64,000 nucleotides of DNA from Luteococcus sanguinis (lineage in GTDB: Bacteria > Actinomycetota > Actinomycetes > Propionibacteriales > Propionibacteriaceae): the NCBI RefSeq assembly GCF_039527675.1, contig NZ_BAAAKI010000013.1, forward strand, positions 1-64,000. The letters run 5' to 3'. Positions 1-8,700 of this stretch are shown here, piece after piece. The number at the start of each line of letters is the position of its first letter. The first letter of the stretch is position 1. Made by a program: the position numbers and the translations under genes. The notes under the pieces are model-generated. The model did no database searches. It had not been told where the DNA came from and saw only the letters and a list, made by a program, of their open reading frames with translations.

Positions 1-349
1 CCTCCAGAGCCCAGCGCAGCGCCCCACGCGACAAGCAGGACCGTGGCTGCGCCGCGCGGGACAGTTTCTGGCGCCACACGTGCCCGCAGTCACGGCACTG
101 GTAGCGGCGCAACCGGACCTGCAGGGTGGTGGGACGCCAGCCGAACGGCACGTGGGCGAGTTCGCGGACCACGCTGTCGCGTGGTGATCCGTGGCAGCCG
201 CAGCGGTGGCACCAGTCGTCGGGTTCGACCGGACGACACAACAGGACGGCCCGCTCGGGACTCAGGTGCTGGCCGGTCACGGTCAGGCCGAGGTCGTCTA
301 GGCGGCAGAACGTGGTCAGATCGGCAGGGGTGTAGCTACATTGGGGCAC
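1..349 (-). CDS. ISL3-family transposase, N-terminal part (runs off the window)
   Basis: This is the N-terminal part of a transposase. It has the zinc-finger pattern of the ISL3 family: WCHRCGCHG about 45 residues in, then RRYQCRDCGHVWRQ. The stretch LCRPVEPDDWCHRCG and the later HVPFGWRPTTLQVRLRR resemble actinobacterial ISL3 transposases. The catalytic DDE region would lie left of position 1. The start is taken as GTG at 349 because the frame is closed by a stop shortly upstream and no ATG lies between. A start slightly upstream with a rarer codon is possible. Completeness of the gene cannot be judged from this window. Confidence 0.75.
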   Translation of the reverse strand, partial: MPQCSYTPADLTTFCRLDDLGLTVTGQHLSPERAVLLCRPVEPDDWCHRCGCHGSPRDSVVRELAHVPFGWRPTTLQVRLRRYQCRDCGHVWRQKLSRAAQPRSCLSRGALRWALE

Positions 350-458
350 GTCGAGGTCTTTGGTGAGGCAGTGTGAGAACTTCCATCATCAAGGACCTCG
401 ACCCGTCTCCCGGGGTCGGGGGTCTCCTACGGACCTACACCCTCATCTGTGAAGAGCC
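1..458 (-). mobile_element. ISL3-family insertion sequence, one end only
   Basis: The right end of the element is read from its outer terminus, which on the minus strand begins GGCTCTTCACAGATGAGGGT at 458. That start is typical of ISL3-family inverted repeats. A transposase reading frame follows about 110 bases inside it and runs off the window at position 1. The other end, the second inverted repeat and the target duplication are outside the window. The insertion interrupts the gene at 435-1109. Confidence 0.75.
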
Positions 459-1109
459 GGTAATCTGCACAACATCCTCACGGTGCAGCATCAGCCGAGG
501 CTCAAGAGTGATCGACCTTTCTTTGTCACCGATTCGGATAGTGTGCTGCGTCGTGCGCAGGAACAACCGCACATAAGCATCGAGGTCTTCTTGTTCGCTC
601 CAGAAGAGATCATCATCTATCTCTTTCTCCATGAGCGTGACCTTCTGTGCGTCCACGAGGATCTTCTCGACCTCGACACGCACAGTTTCGAGCGACGAGT
701 TTTCCTCGCCCTCGTCCGGAACGTCGTTGCGCTTTACATTGAGCAATCGGAGTACTCGGAACGCAGTCACCGGATGCGAGACAACGCCCCTCACCAAGGA
801 CGGCAGCCCGTTCAGGTTGTCGGTCCATGTCTTGAGCTGTCGAAGGCGGGTCAGGTCTCGTTCAATCCTCTCCAAGGACGGAGGCAGTCGCGCTGACCTG
901 TCCGATGGCCACGCTGCGCTCAATGCGAGTTCAGTATCAAGGAGTTGCTTCGCCGCCTTACCGAGATCAATGGGTTTCGAAGTCGGAACAGTATGGGCGA
1001 AGTAGACAACCGCCTCTCCAAGCACCGCTTGGTGGAGGTTCTTGGACCTTGCGGGTACGGGCACGGCGTCTGTTGGGAGGTTCAGCGCTCGTCGGATCCA
1101 GTTCAGCAC
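435..1109 (-). pseudogene. Hypothetical protein cut by the ISL3 insertion
   Basis: The frame begins at GTG 1109, which has a strong ribosome-binding site (GAGGGGAG, 5-7 bases upstream), and encodes about 224 residues. The last eight or so codons (TGSSQMRV) lie inside the insertion-sequence terminal repeat at 435-458, so the native C-terminus is lost. The remaining protein begins LNWIRRALNLP, is mixed alpha/beta in composition and rich in acidic residues late on (LMEKEIDDDLFWSEQEDLDAY). I recognise no family. Its position beside defence genes suggests cargo of the same kind, but no function is assigned. The upstream in-frame extension to 1232 has shadow-like composition and was left out. Confidence 0.6.
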
Positions 1110-1239
1110 TCGTGCTCCCCTCTGCTTGCTCGCGTTCGCGTCGAGTCCATTCTGCCGTGGGGCGCAGACAGAACTTCTTCTCGCTCGCCCACACGCGCGG
1201 CATCCCACGGAGAGGCCCGATTGCGAGGACACACCGCCC

Positions 1240-1533
1240 GCCGTCGCACCGCGCTACGGCATTGGGAAGTCAACGGTCCTGCGCCTACTGAAAGACACGA
1301 ACGTGCCCATGCGCCGACAGCCGCTCACGCCCAACCAAACTGCCCAGGCAGTCGTCCTCTACAGGGCGGGCAAATCCTTGACGACTTTCGCGCGGGAGCT
1401 CGGCCTCGCCAAGCAGAGTGTGCGCCTTGCGCTTCTACGGGCCGAATTGGCGATGAGACCCAGTGGCCGACACACAGGTCAACGGCCCGGTAATGCAATC
1501 CAAGTACACAAAGTCCACAATCTGCTATACTGA
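1240..1533 (+). pseudogene. Remnant of a recombinase-type helix-turn-helix C-terminus
   Basis: The frame reads AVAPRYGIGKSTVLRLLKD, then MRRQPLTPNQ and LYRAGKSLTTFARELGL. Two consecutive helix-turn-helix units of this kind are found at the C-terminal end of actinobacterial resolvase-like DNA-binding proteins. No catalytic domain or plausible start codon precedes it, so it is a 5'-deleted fragment. Recognisable similarity fades after MRPSGR near 1470. The stop at 1531-1533 overlaps the promoter of the next gene. It probably marks an older rearrangement junction inside the element. Confidence 0.5.
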
Positions 1534-1538
1534 TGGTA
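1523..1538 (+). promoter_or_regulatory. Extended -10 promoter for a leaderless transcript
   Basis: The sequence TGC-TATACT (1523-1531) matches an extended -10 element (TGN + TATAAT-like hexamer). Six bases separate it from the ATG at 1538, which puts the expected transcription start on or next to the A of the start codon. No Shine-Dalgarno sequence precedes this ATG. The transcript would therefore be leaderless. No convincing -35 hexamer is visible, as expected for an extended -10 promoter. Confidence 0.6.
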
Positions 1539-4500
1539 TGGAGAGTGAAGATGAACTGAAGCCATTCCTGAACGTTCGTGAGACCGCGAAGCTCCTTGGG
1601 GTGCACGAAAACACCGTCAGGAACTGGGTCACAGCAGGCACCCTCGTGTCAGCTCGTGTTCCTGGCTCGACGCAGCATCGTTTTGCTCGAGAAGAGGTCC
1701 TGCGCCTTCAGAAGGAACGCGGCTCAAGCGCTTCGTCTGTCGCACCCGCGCTCCGCACGGACGGGCCTGAGCTCATCACCGCCAACGAACTGAACACCTG
1801 GGCTGCCCGCGATGATGCGAAGACCGCCTTTCCCGAGCTGATGCGTCGTCTTCTCGCGGTGACTCCCGGGATCAGCAATCTGCAAGTCCGCGCCCACGAG
1901 GGTGTGGCTGCCTCTGGTTGGGACGGCACCGCCACGTCTGCAGGTAGTGCGTACCTTCCAGTCGGCGAGCTGCGCTTCGAGTTCGGCACGGACGCCAACC
2001 CGAAGGGAAAGGCTCAGAGCGACTACGACAAGCGGGTGCTCGCCCTCCCCGCTGACGCGAGTTCAGTCTTTGTCTTCGCCACGCCGAGGAACTGGGCTGG
2101 CGGTAGCGCGTGGGCTTCCGATCGCGCCGCCGAGACGAAATTCTCTGACGTGAAGGCCATCGATGCGCACACTCTGGAGAGTTGGCTCCAAGCATCGCCG
2201 TCCGTACATCGTTGGATTTCGGAGCGACTAGGCTACCGACCGCGAGACGCACAGACCATCGAACGGTGGTGGCAGGCTTTTCAGGGTCGCACGACGGTGG
2301 CGCTCCCGGCTGACTTCTTCGCGGCTGGACGCACCGCTGAGGCCGACGCGTTGCGTGCAACCCTTACTGCTGCAGGATCCGGCGACGCGATCTTGGCCAT
2401 TCAAGCGCCGTGGCGCGATGAGGCCCTCGCCTTCACGTTCGCCGCCTTGGCTGCGCAGAACGACCTTCTGTACCGGGCCATTGTTGTCACCGACAGCGCC
2501 GCCTGGCAGCGGCTGACCGAATCGCGGTCTCCTCTAATTCTCGTTCCGTTGTTTTCCGATGCGCCCGACCTCGCGGCCGCCGTCGACAACGGACATCGGG
2601 TGATCTTGATCGCCGAGCCCGGCGACATCATTCGAAACGCCAAGAAGATTGAGCTCCGCAAGGTAGACCGCGCAACCGCTCGCGAGGCGCTTAAGGCCGT
2701 CGTGTCCGACTCGAACAAGGCCGAGGCGATGGTGGCCCTCGCGCGTCGCAGTGTGCCCGCGCTCGTTCGTTCGATCGCGCGCGAGCCACGCTTCCGAGCC
2801 CCAGAGTGGGTCACCAATACCGAACAAGCCGCTATCCTCGCACCGCTCGTTCTGGTTGGTTCGTGGACGAACGCTGAAGGCGACCTCGCAGTGATCGAAA
2901 GACTGACCGGACGATCACGCGACGATATCGATCGCCTTCTGAAAAGTCTCGCCGGCCGTGCGGATGCACCGTTCGTTCGTTCGGGCGGCACCTGGCGTGT
3001 CACCTCGCCGGCAGAGGCTGCTCTTCTCCTCCTACCGACGCTCACTGATGGTGAACTAGCGAGGTGGGCCGAGGTTGTCGCAGATGTCCTGTTGACACCG
3101 GACCCGTACCAGGGCATGGATGCCGTCGCTCGTCTGACCACGAGCGCCCAAGGCACCAACCCGACCCATTCGGAGACGCTCAGGAAAGACATGGCGGACG
3201 GACTAGCGCTCGCCGCCGCGAGCGACGTCGAGCTTCCCGCTGACCTAGCCATGCAGGGGCGGGTCAGCCGGCTCGTTCACGATCTACTTCAAGCTGCAAA
3301 CGCCGACGACACAGGAACGACCTGGGCTCGACTGGCCAGTGTCCTGCCCAGCTTGGCGGAAGCCGCCCCGGAGGTATTTCAGGATGCGGTTGAACTCGAC
3401 TTGGACCGCACCGACCCGATTCTTCGCACGATGTTCCAAGACAGCGGCGCGGACACTCTTTTCGGACCATCGTCGCCACACCCCAACTTGCTGTGGGCAC
3501 TCGAGACGCTGTGCTGGTCGCCGACCTATTTCGGTCGGGCGGCAGCGCTTCTTGGAAGGTTGTCCGCACTGGATCCCGGTGGTCGGCTAAGCAATCGTCC
3601 GATCGAGAGCCTGCAGAATGTCGCCGCGGGCTGGTTGCCTCAGAGCGGCGCGAACGTCGACGACAAACTCGCCGTCATCGCGCGTCTCATGCAGCGCGAA
3701 CCCGACGTCGGCTGGAAGCTTGCCCTCGGCGTCTGGCCTGAGAGTCACGCAGTTGCTTTCCAGCCGCACGCTCCGACGTATCGCGACTGGTCGCCCACCC
3801 GGCAATCGGTCACCTATGCGGACTGGGGGCATTTCGTTCATGAGCTCGTAATCCTCGTCACCGCCGCTGCTGGGACCGACGCAGCACGCTGGAAAGAGCT
3901 TGTTCCGCAGATCGATGAACTGCCGCCCCAGGAACGGGTCGCAGTCCTAGCCAAGCTCCGCGAGGTCATCGGCGCTCAAGACTGGTCGCCCGAAGACGTG
4001 TATGCGGTTTGGGAAACGCTGAGCAGCGAGGCAGAACGGCACGAGGAGTACTCCGACGCCGAGTGGGCTATGCCCGCTGAGGACGTGGTCACGTTCCGCG
4101 AACTTGCCGACGCCCTCGCGCCCACCCAGGACGGGCGACGGTTCTCCAGTCTCTTCGACTGGCGGGCTCACATACCCAATCTCAAGCTGGGCGACGAAGG
4201 ATACGACATCGAACTCGCGCGACTTCAACGCGAGGCGCTCGACCACGTACTTGTACTCGGCTCAGACGCACTGCGCTCGCTCACCATCGATGTCAAGACA
4301 CCCCATGTCGTGGGACGGCTGCTCGCAGGCAAGGCCAACGCACCAGATCAAGAGATTCTCGGGTGGCTGAGTTCATCGGAGCCCAACTTGAATCAAGCAG
4401 CGTTGAACTACGTGAGCGTGAAGATCCACGAAGGGGGGATGGAGTGGCTGAAGAACGCCTTCGCAAGCCCGGCGCTTCAGGAGGCCGAAGCTCGAGAGAT

Positions 4501-5500
4501 TCTGATGGCAGCAGTGCCTCTCTCGCGCCAGTACTGGGCTGAGGTGTCCTCGCTGGGCGAAGGACTCGAAGAGGCCTATTGGAAGCGAGCTCAGCCCTTC
4601 GCTGCGGCTTCTGACGATCGGGCGGAGGGCGTCCGGCTGTTCGTTCAACATGGTCGCCCCTGGGAGGCGATGGCACTTCTGAGCATCATGCTGCACGAGC
4701 ATCAGGAACCGGAGATCAGTCTCGTCAAGGAGGTGTTCGACGCACTACGTCGAGGAACGGAGCCTCCCCAGGACACCACGATGAGCGGCTACTACGTCGG
4801 CAAACTTCTGGAATACATGGAACAACGGGTGCCTGACGACGACGAACTCCCAGGCTACGAGTTCATGTTCTTTGAGCTTGTCCACGACCATGAGCCTTCG
4901 GGCGCCCTTTATCGAGAGCTGAGTAAGGATCCCACTGACTTCGTCAACATGGTGAGCGCCATCTTCCGCGCGGAAGGGGTGCCCAAGCGAACGCCCTCAC
5001 CACAGGAGCAGGCCTTCGCGCACCTATCCTTCTCAGTGCTCCGCAAATGGCGCACGCTCCCCGGACTTGCGGACGACGGCAGTATCGACGCCGACCACCT
5101 CACGGAATGGGTACGCGCCGCCCGCCTTGCCCTCGCGGACAGTGGGCGAGCATCGATCGGCGACGAGCAGATCGGGCAGGTACTTGCCTCGAGCCCCGTT
5201 GGGTCAGACGGGGTCTGGCCAGCCGAAGCCGTTCGGGAAGTCATCGAAAACGTTGGCAATGCACGGATCGACACGGGCTTGCACATCGGCAAGACCAATC
5301 AACGTGGTGTGACTTCGCGTGGCGTGTTCGATGGCGGCGATCAGGAACGTGCGCTCGAACAGCAGTACCGGGATATGGCTAGCAAGATCGCCACGCGGTG
5401 GCCACGCACGGCTCGCATCCTGCGGGGCATCGCGGACAGCTATCAGCATGAAGCCCGCCGTAACGACGCAGAAGCGGAACGAATGGGCGACGACGGATGA
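1538..5500 (+). CDS. Giant HTH + putative nuclease + degenerate-NTPase protein (putative defence)
   Basis: The protein has 1320 residues. Residues 11-55 form an excisionase/MerR-type helix-turn-helix (FLNVRETAKLLGVHENTVRN). Residues about 80-240 resemble a nuclease-like fold: SGWDG near 127, RFEFGTDANPKGKA at 146-159, then FVFATPRNW and DAHTLESWL. Around 286-300 the segment AILAIQAPWRDEALAF sits where a STAND-type NTPase would carry its P-loop, but there is no GxGKS/T, so nucleotide binding is probably lost. The remaining 1000 residues look like helical repeats suited to ligand or target sensing. ATG 1538 was chosen because a -10 box lies six bases upstream. A second giant nuclease-STAND gene follows 278 bp downstream on the same strand, so the two may work together. 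Function as anti-phage defence is inference from neighbours and architecture. Confidence 0.7.
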   Translation: MESEDELKPFLNVRETAKLLGVHENTVRNWVTAGTLVSARVPGSTQHRFAREEVLRLQKERGSSASSVAPALRTDGPELITANELNTWAARDDAKTAFPELMRRLLAVTPGISNLQVRAHEGVAASGWDGTATSAGSAYLPVGELRFEFGTDANPKGKAQSDYDKRVLALPADASSVFVFATPRNWAGGSAWASDRAAETKFSDVKAIDAHTLESWLQASPSVHRWISERLGYRPRDAQTIERWWQAFQGRTTVALPADFFAAGRTAEADALRATLTAAGSGDAILAIQAPWRDEALAFTFAALAAQNDLLYRAIVVTDSAAWQRLTESRSPLILVPLFSDAPDLAAAVDNGHRVILIAEPGDIIRNAKKIELRKVDRATAREALKAVVSDSNKAEAMVALARRSVPALVRSIAREPRFRAPEWVTNTEQAAILAPLVLVGSWTNAEGDLAVIERLTGRSRDDIDRLLKSLAGRADAPFVRSGGTWRVTSPAEAALLLLPTLTDGELARWAEVVADVLLTPDPYQGMDAVARLTTSAQGTNPTHSETLRKDMADGLALAAASDVELPADLAMQGRVSRLVHDLLQAANADDTGTTWARLASVLPSLAEAAPEVFQDAVELDLDRTDPILRTMFQDSGADTLFGPSSPHPNLLWALETLCWSPTYFGRAAALLGRLSALDPGGRLSNRPIESLQNVAAGWLPQSGANVDDKLAVIARLMQREPDVGWKLALGVWPESHAVAFQPHAPTYRDWSPTRQSVTYADWGHFVHELVILVTAAAGTDAARWKELVPQIDELPPQERVAVLAKLREVIGAQDWSPEDVYAVWETLSSEAERHEEYSDAEWAMPAEDVVTFRELADALAPTQDGRRFSSLFDWRAHIPNLKLGDEGYDIELARLQREALDHVLVLGSDALRSLTIDVKTPHVVGRLLAGKANAPDQEILGWLSSSEPNLNQAALNYVSVKIHEGGMEWLKNAFASPALQEAEAREILMAAVPLSRQYWAEVSSLGEGLEEAYWKRAQPFAAASDDRAEGVRLFVQHGRPWEAMALLSIMLHEHQEPEISLVKEVFDALRRGTEPPQDTTMSGYYVGKLLEYMEQRVPDDDELPGYEFMFFELVHDHEPSGALYRELSKDPTDFVNMVSAIFRAEGVPKRTPSPQEQAFAHLSFSVLRKWRTLPGLADDGSIDADHLTEWVRAARLALADSGRASIGDEQIGQVLASSPVGSDGVWPAEAVREVIENVGNARIDTGLHIGKTNQRGVTSRGVFDGGDQERALEQQYRDMASKIATRWPRTARILRGIADSYQHEARRNDAEAERMGDDG

Positions 5501-5711
5501 TGCTCTTCCCCTCAACGACGATGGATCGCCGGATGGCATCGGCGATCCACTCCCGTAGCACTCGATCCGCGCCGGGAGGATCTCGCATGCTGACTGGCTC
5601 CGCTGGTCGATGGTGTCGCACAACCGCTTCGAGATCGTCAAGCGTCTCGATGAACAGCCCCCGCTTCTCGGCCGTTTCAATGCGAGTACCAGTGCCGGGT
5701 GATTGCTGCAT
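5379..5711 (-). CDS. Possible small protein opposite the gap between the two giant genes
   Basis: The 278-bp interval between the two giant genes contains a minus-strand frame of 110 residues starting at ATG 5711. An AGGGGAGGA ribosome-binding-like sequence lies about 10 bases upstream. Its first half (GLFIETLDDLEAVVRHHRPA, DRVLREWIADAIRRSIVVEG) has natural-looking composition. The last 40 residues are antisense to the end of the upstream gene and look like shadow sequence. It may be a decayed gene or chance. No family is recognised. No other feature is seen in this interval. Confidence 0.25.
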   Translation of the reverse strand: MQQSPGTGTRIETAEKRGLFIETLDDLEAVVRHHRPAEPVSMRDPPGADRVLREWIADAIRRSIVVEGKSIIRRRPFVPLLRRYGGLHADSCPRCPAGCEPCVATAWRSC

Positions 5712-5777
5712 CTCGCAACTATCCTCCCCTCGGAGTTCTTCGCTCGAGAGACATGTCCAGCCCAGCGAGGAGGCCGA

Positions 5778-8700
5778 GTGAACATTCCTGATATCGACTT
5801 TGCCCGCGTGCGGTCGTTGGGCGCCGGAGGCCAGCGCGACGGATACGAGCAATTCATCTGCGAGCTGGTCGCGCAAGAGCCCCCGGACGCCGATGCGAAG
5901 TTCGTATCCCTTCACGGAGCCGGAGGCGATGGAGGCGTCGAGTGCTACTGGACCCTTCCCGGCGGCGCCGAGCACGGCTGGCAAGCGAAGTACTGGACCA
6001 GCCATGCCGCCGTTGACAAGTCGCAGCTGGATGCATCCGTCAAAACTGCCCTCACCAACCGCCCGGATCTCACCAAGTACATCATCGCCATCCCCGCCGA
6101 TCCGACCGGCCGCACGGGTGGCAGAGGGAAATCGCTGCTGGAGAAGATAAACGACCACGGTGGCTGGCTCGACGGCTGGCAGACGATGGCGGCCGCCCGC
6201 GGCATGACCGTCACCTTCGAGTTCGAATGGGCGACGAACATCGCCACACGCCTAACCCACTTGGACGCCTCCGGCGCCCAGCGGCGGTACTGGTTCGACG
6301 CCGACGTTCTCTCCCAACAGTGGTGGATCGACCGACTGCAGGACGCGACCGACGCTGCTAGACCTCGGTACACCCCAGAGTTGAACGTGGACGTCCCTGC
6401 CGCTCGAAGCATCGCCGCGCTCTGCTCGGACGATGAGTGGTGGCAGGTCGTCCTCGGCCAGGTCGACGAGCTCACGGAAGCGACACGACGCCTGCAGCAC
6501 GCCGGAAGCGATGCCGATCTGGATTCTGCCCGTAGCGCCGCCACGACCGTCATTGAGGCCCTCAAGACCTGGGAGCGCGCCCGGACGGACGCTGAGTTCC
6601 AGCGCCTCGGCCAAACGCTGAAGGCGGCCGCCACTGTGGTCAGGGAGCAGGAGGCCCTCGAGGTCGACCAGATGAACGCGACGCACGAGAACTGGGACAC
6701 CGCGGGGTGGCGACAGTACCAGAGCGAATACATGGTCCAGTTCCCGGCCGAAGCCGTCGATGCTCTCCGCGACTTGGGCGACAAACTCGAAACCGCGATC
6801 GAGCTCCTCATCAGCCCCCTCGGGACGCTCGCCAGCGCTCAAGTTGCGTTGATGACCGGACCCGCCGGTATCGGCAAGACCTACCTTGCCCTGGATGCCG
6901 CCGCCCGGCGCCTTCAGAGAGGGCGGCCCAGCATCGTGATGCACGGTCGCTGGTTCAATAACCACGACCCGCTCACCCACCTTCGCGACGTTCTCCAGAT
7001 GCCGGCCGACCTGACCAGCGAGGAGACCATCGCGCTGCTGGACCAAAGCGCGCGCGCCGCAGGAGCACCCACCTTGCTCGTCATCGACGCGCTCAACGAC
7101 ACCCGCCCACGGTCGGTGTGGCGGGACAATCTCGATCGCCTCATCTCCATCGTCACCCGGCACTCGCACGTTCGGCTGCTGCTGACCGCACGCACCCACT
7201 ACGTCAATCAGGTCCTCCCGCCCGGCATGTCCATTCCCCGGTTCGAGCACACGGGGTTCGAGGGTGTCGAGTTCGAGGCGGTCAGCGAGTATGCCGCGTT
7301 CTACGGTCTCGAACCTCCGACGTCACCGCCGATCCACGGCGAGTTCGATAACCCGCTCTACCTCCGGTTGGTCTGCGAAGCGCTGCAATCCGATGGCCGC
7401 CTCTCGCTCGACCAGGCCAACATGGGGCTGGGTGAGCTCACCAAAATGGTCCTCGACCACGCGAACGAGGCCGTCAGTAATCTCGTCGACGCATCGGTGT
7501 CCGACCAGATCGTTCACCGCGCGATGCACGCTTTGGCCGGCGCTATCGCAGACCAGGGCGGAGCCCCGCTCACCCGCTTCACCGCGCATGCCGTGCTGAA
7601 CCCGATCTGGTCCGACAACAGTGTCGAGAAGTCGCTGCTCGATGGACTCATCGCACAGGGTCTTGTCGAAGAAGACGTCGTCCCGGGCAGCAGCCCTTAT
7701 GGCACCGACATCATCACCATCACCTTCGAGCGCATCGGCCACCACCTGATCGTCTCCGATGCGCTCGCTCATGTGAACGATGCGGATGGCGTCCGCGCCC
7801 AGCTGTCCGGTCGCCTCGGGGAGCTCATCGGACTCGACGCGACCATCGACGTCGGTCTCCTCGAAGCGACCTCGGTCGTCGTCGCCGAACGCTTCGGGCT
7901 CGAGCTGACCGCCTTCACCGCCGAGATCCCCGACACCGCTGCGCGCGACGCTGCCGTCATCGCCGGCACGGCATGGCGATCCGTGTACTCCATCACCCTC
8001 GACACGGGCAGCATTATCACCAACGCTTTGCATCGCCGTGAGACCTTCGACGCAGGCCTTACGATGCTGTTCAGGCTCGCAGCTCGCCCCGGCCATCCAC
8101 TCAACGCCGACTTCCTCCATGAGTTCTTCAGTGAACTCACCATGTCGACCCGAGATCAGTTCCTCACCGGGTGGCTGCACACAAGTCACGGCACCAGCGG
8201 AGCAGTCGACCGTCTGATCCGCTGGGGAGGCGAGAAACCGCTCGACCTGGTCGGCACGGAAACCACCCGACTGTGGGTCGCCGCACTGCTCTGGACGACT
8301 AGCGCCACTGATCGCCGCGTTCGCGAGCCAGCCACAATCGCCGCAGCCCGCCTGCTTGCGCGTCACCCTCACCAGGCCGCCGCCCTGCTCGAACGATTCT
8401 GCATCGTCGACGACGAGTGGGTCGTCGAACGCGTCCTTCAGGTCTCCTACTCGGCGCTGCTGGCTAGCGGTAGCGACGCGGACTGGGGCGCTGCCGCCGA
8501 GGTCGTCTCGGCCGCCTTCTTCACACCCTCCGCAGACCTCACCCCCAACGCCGCGGTTCGCGACGCCGCCCGTTGCATTCTCGAAGCGGCACTCGATCGC
8601 GGAGCGCTGCCCGCAGAGGTGACGCCCGACCGTTTCAGGCCCCCTTACAGCAGCACCTGGCCGCTGACCTGGCCCACCGAAGACGACATCGGCCCCTACG

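Noticed and set aside
1..366. Plus-strand frames at the left edge
   Set aside because: They are antisense to the ISL3 transposase, which shows the family's cysteine motifs.
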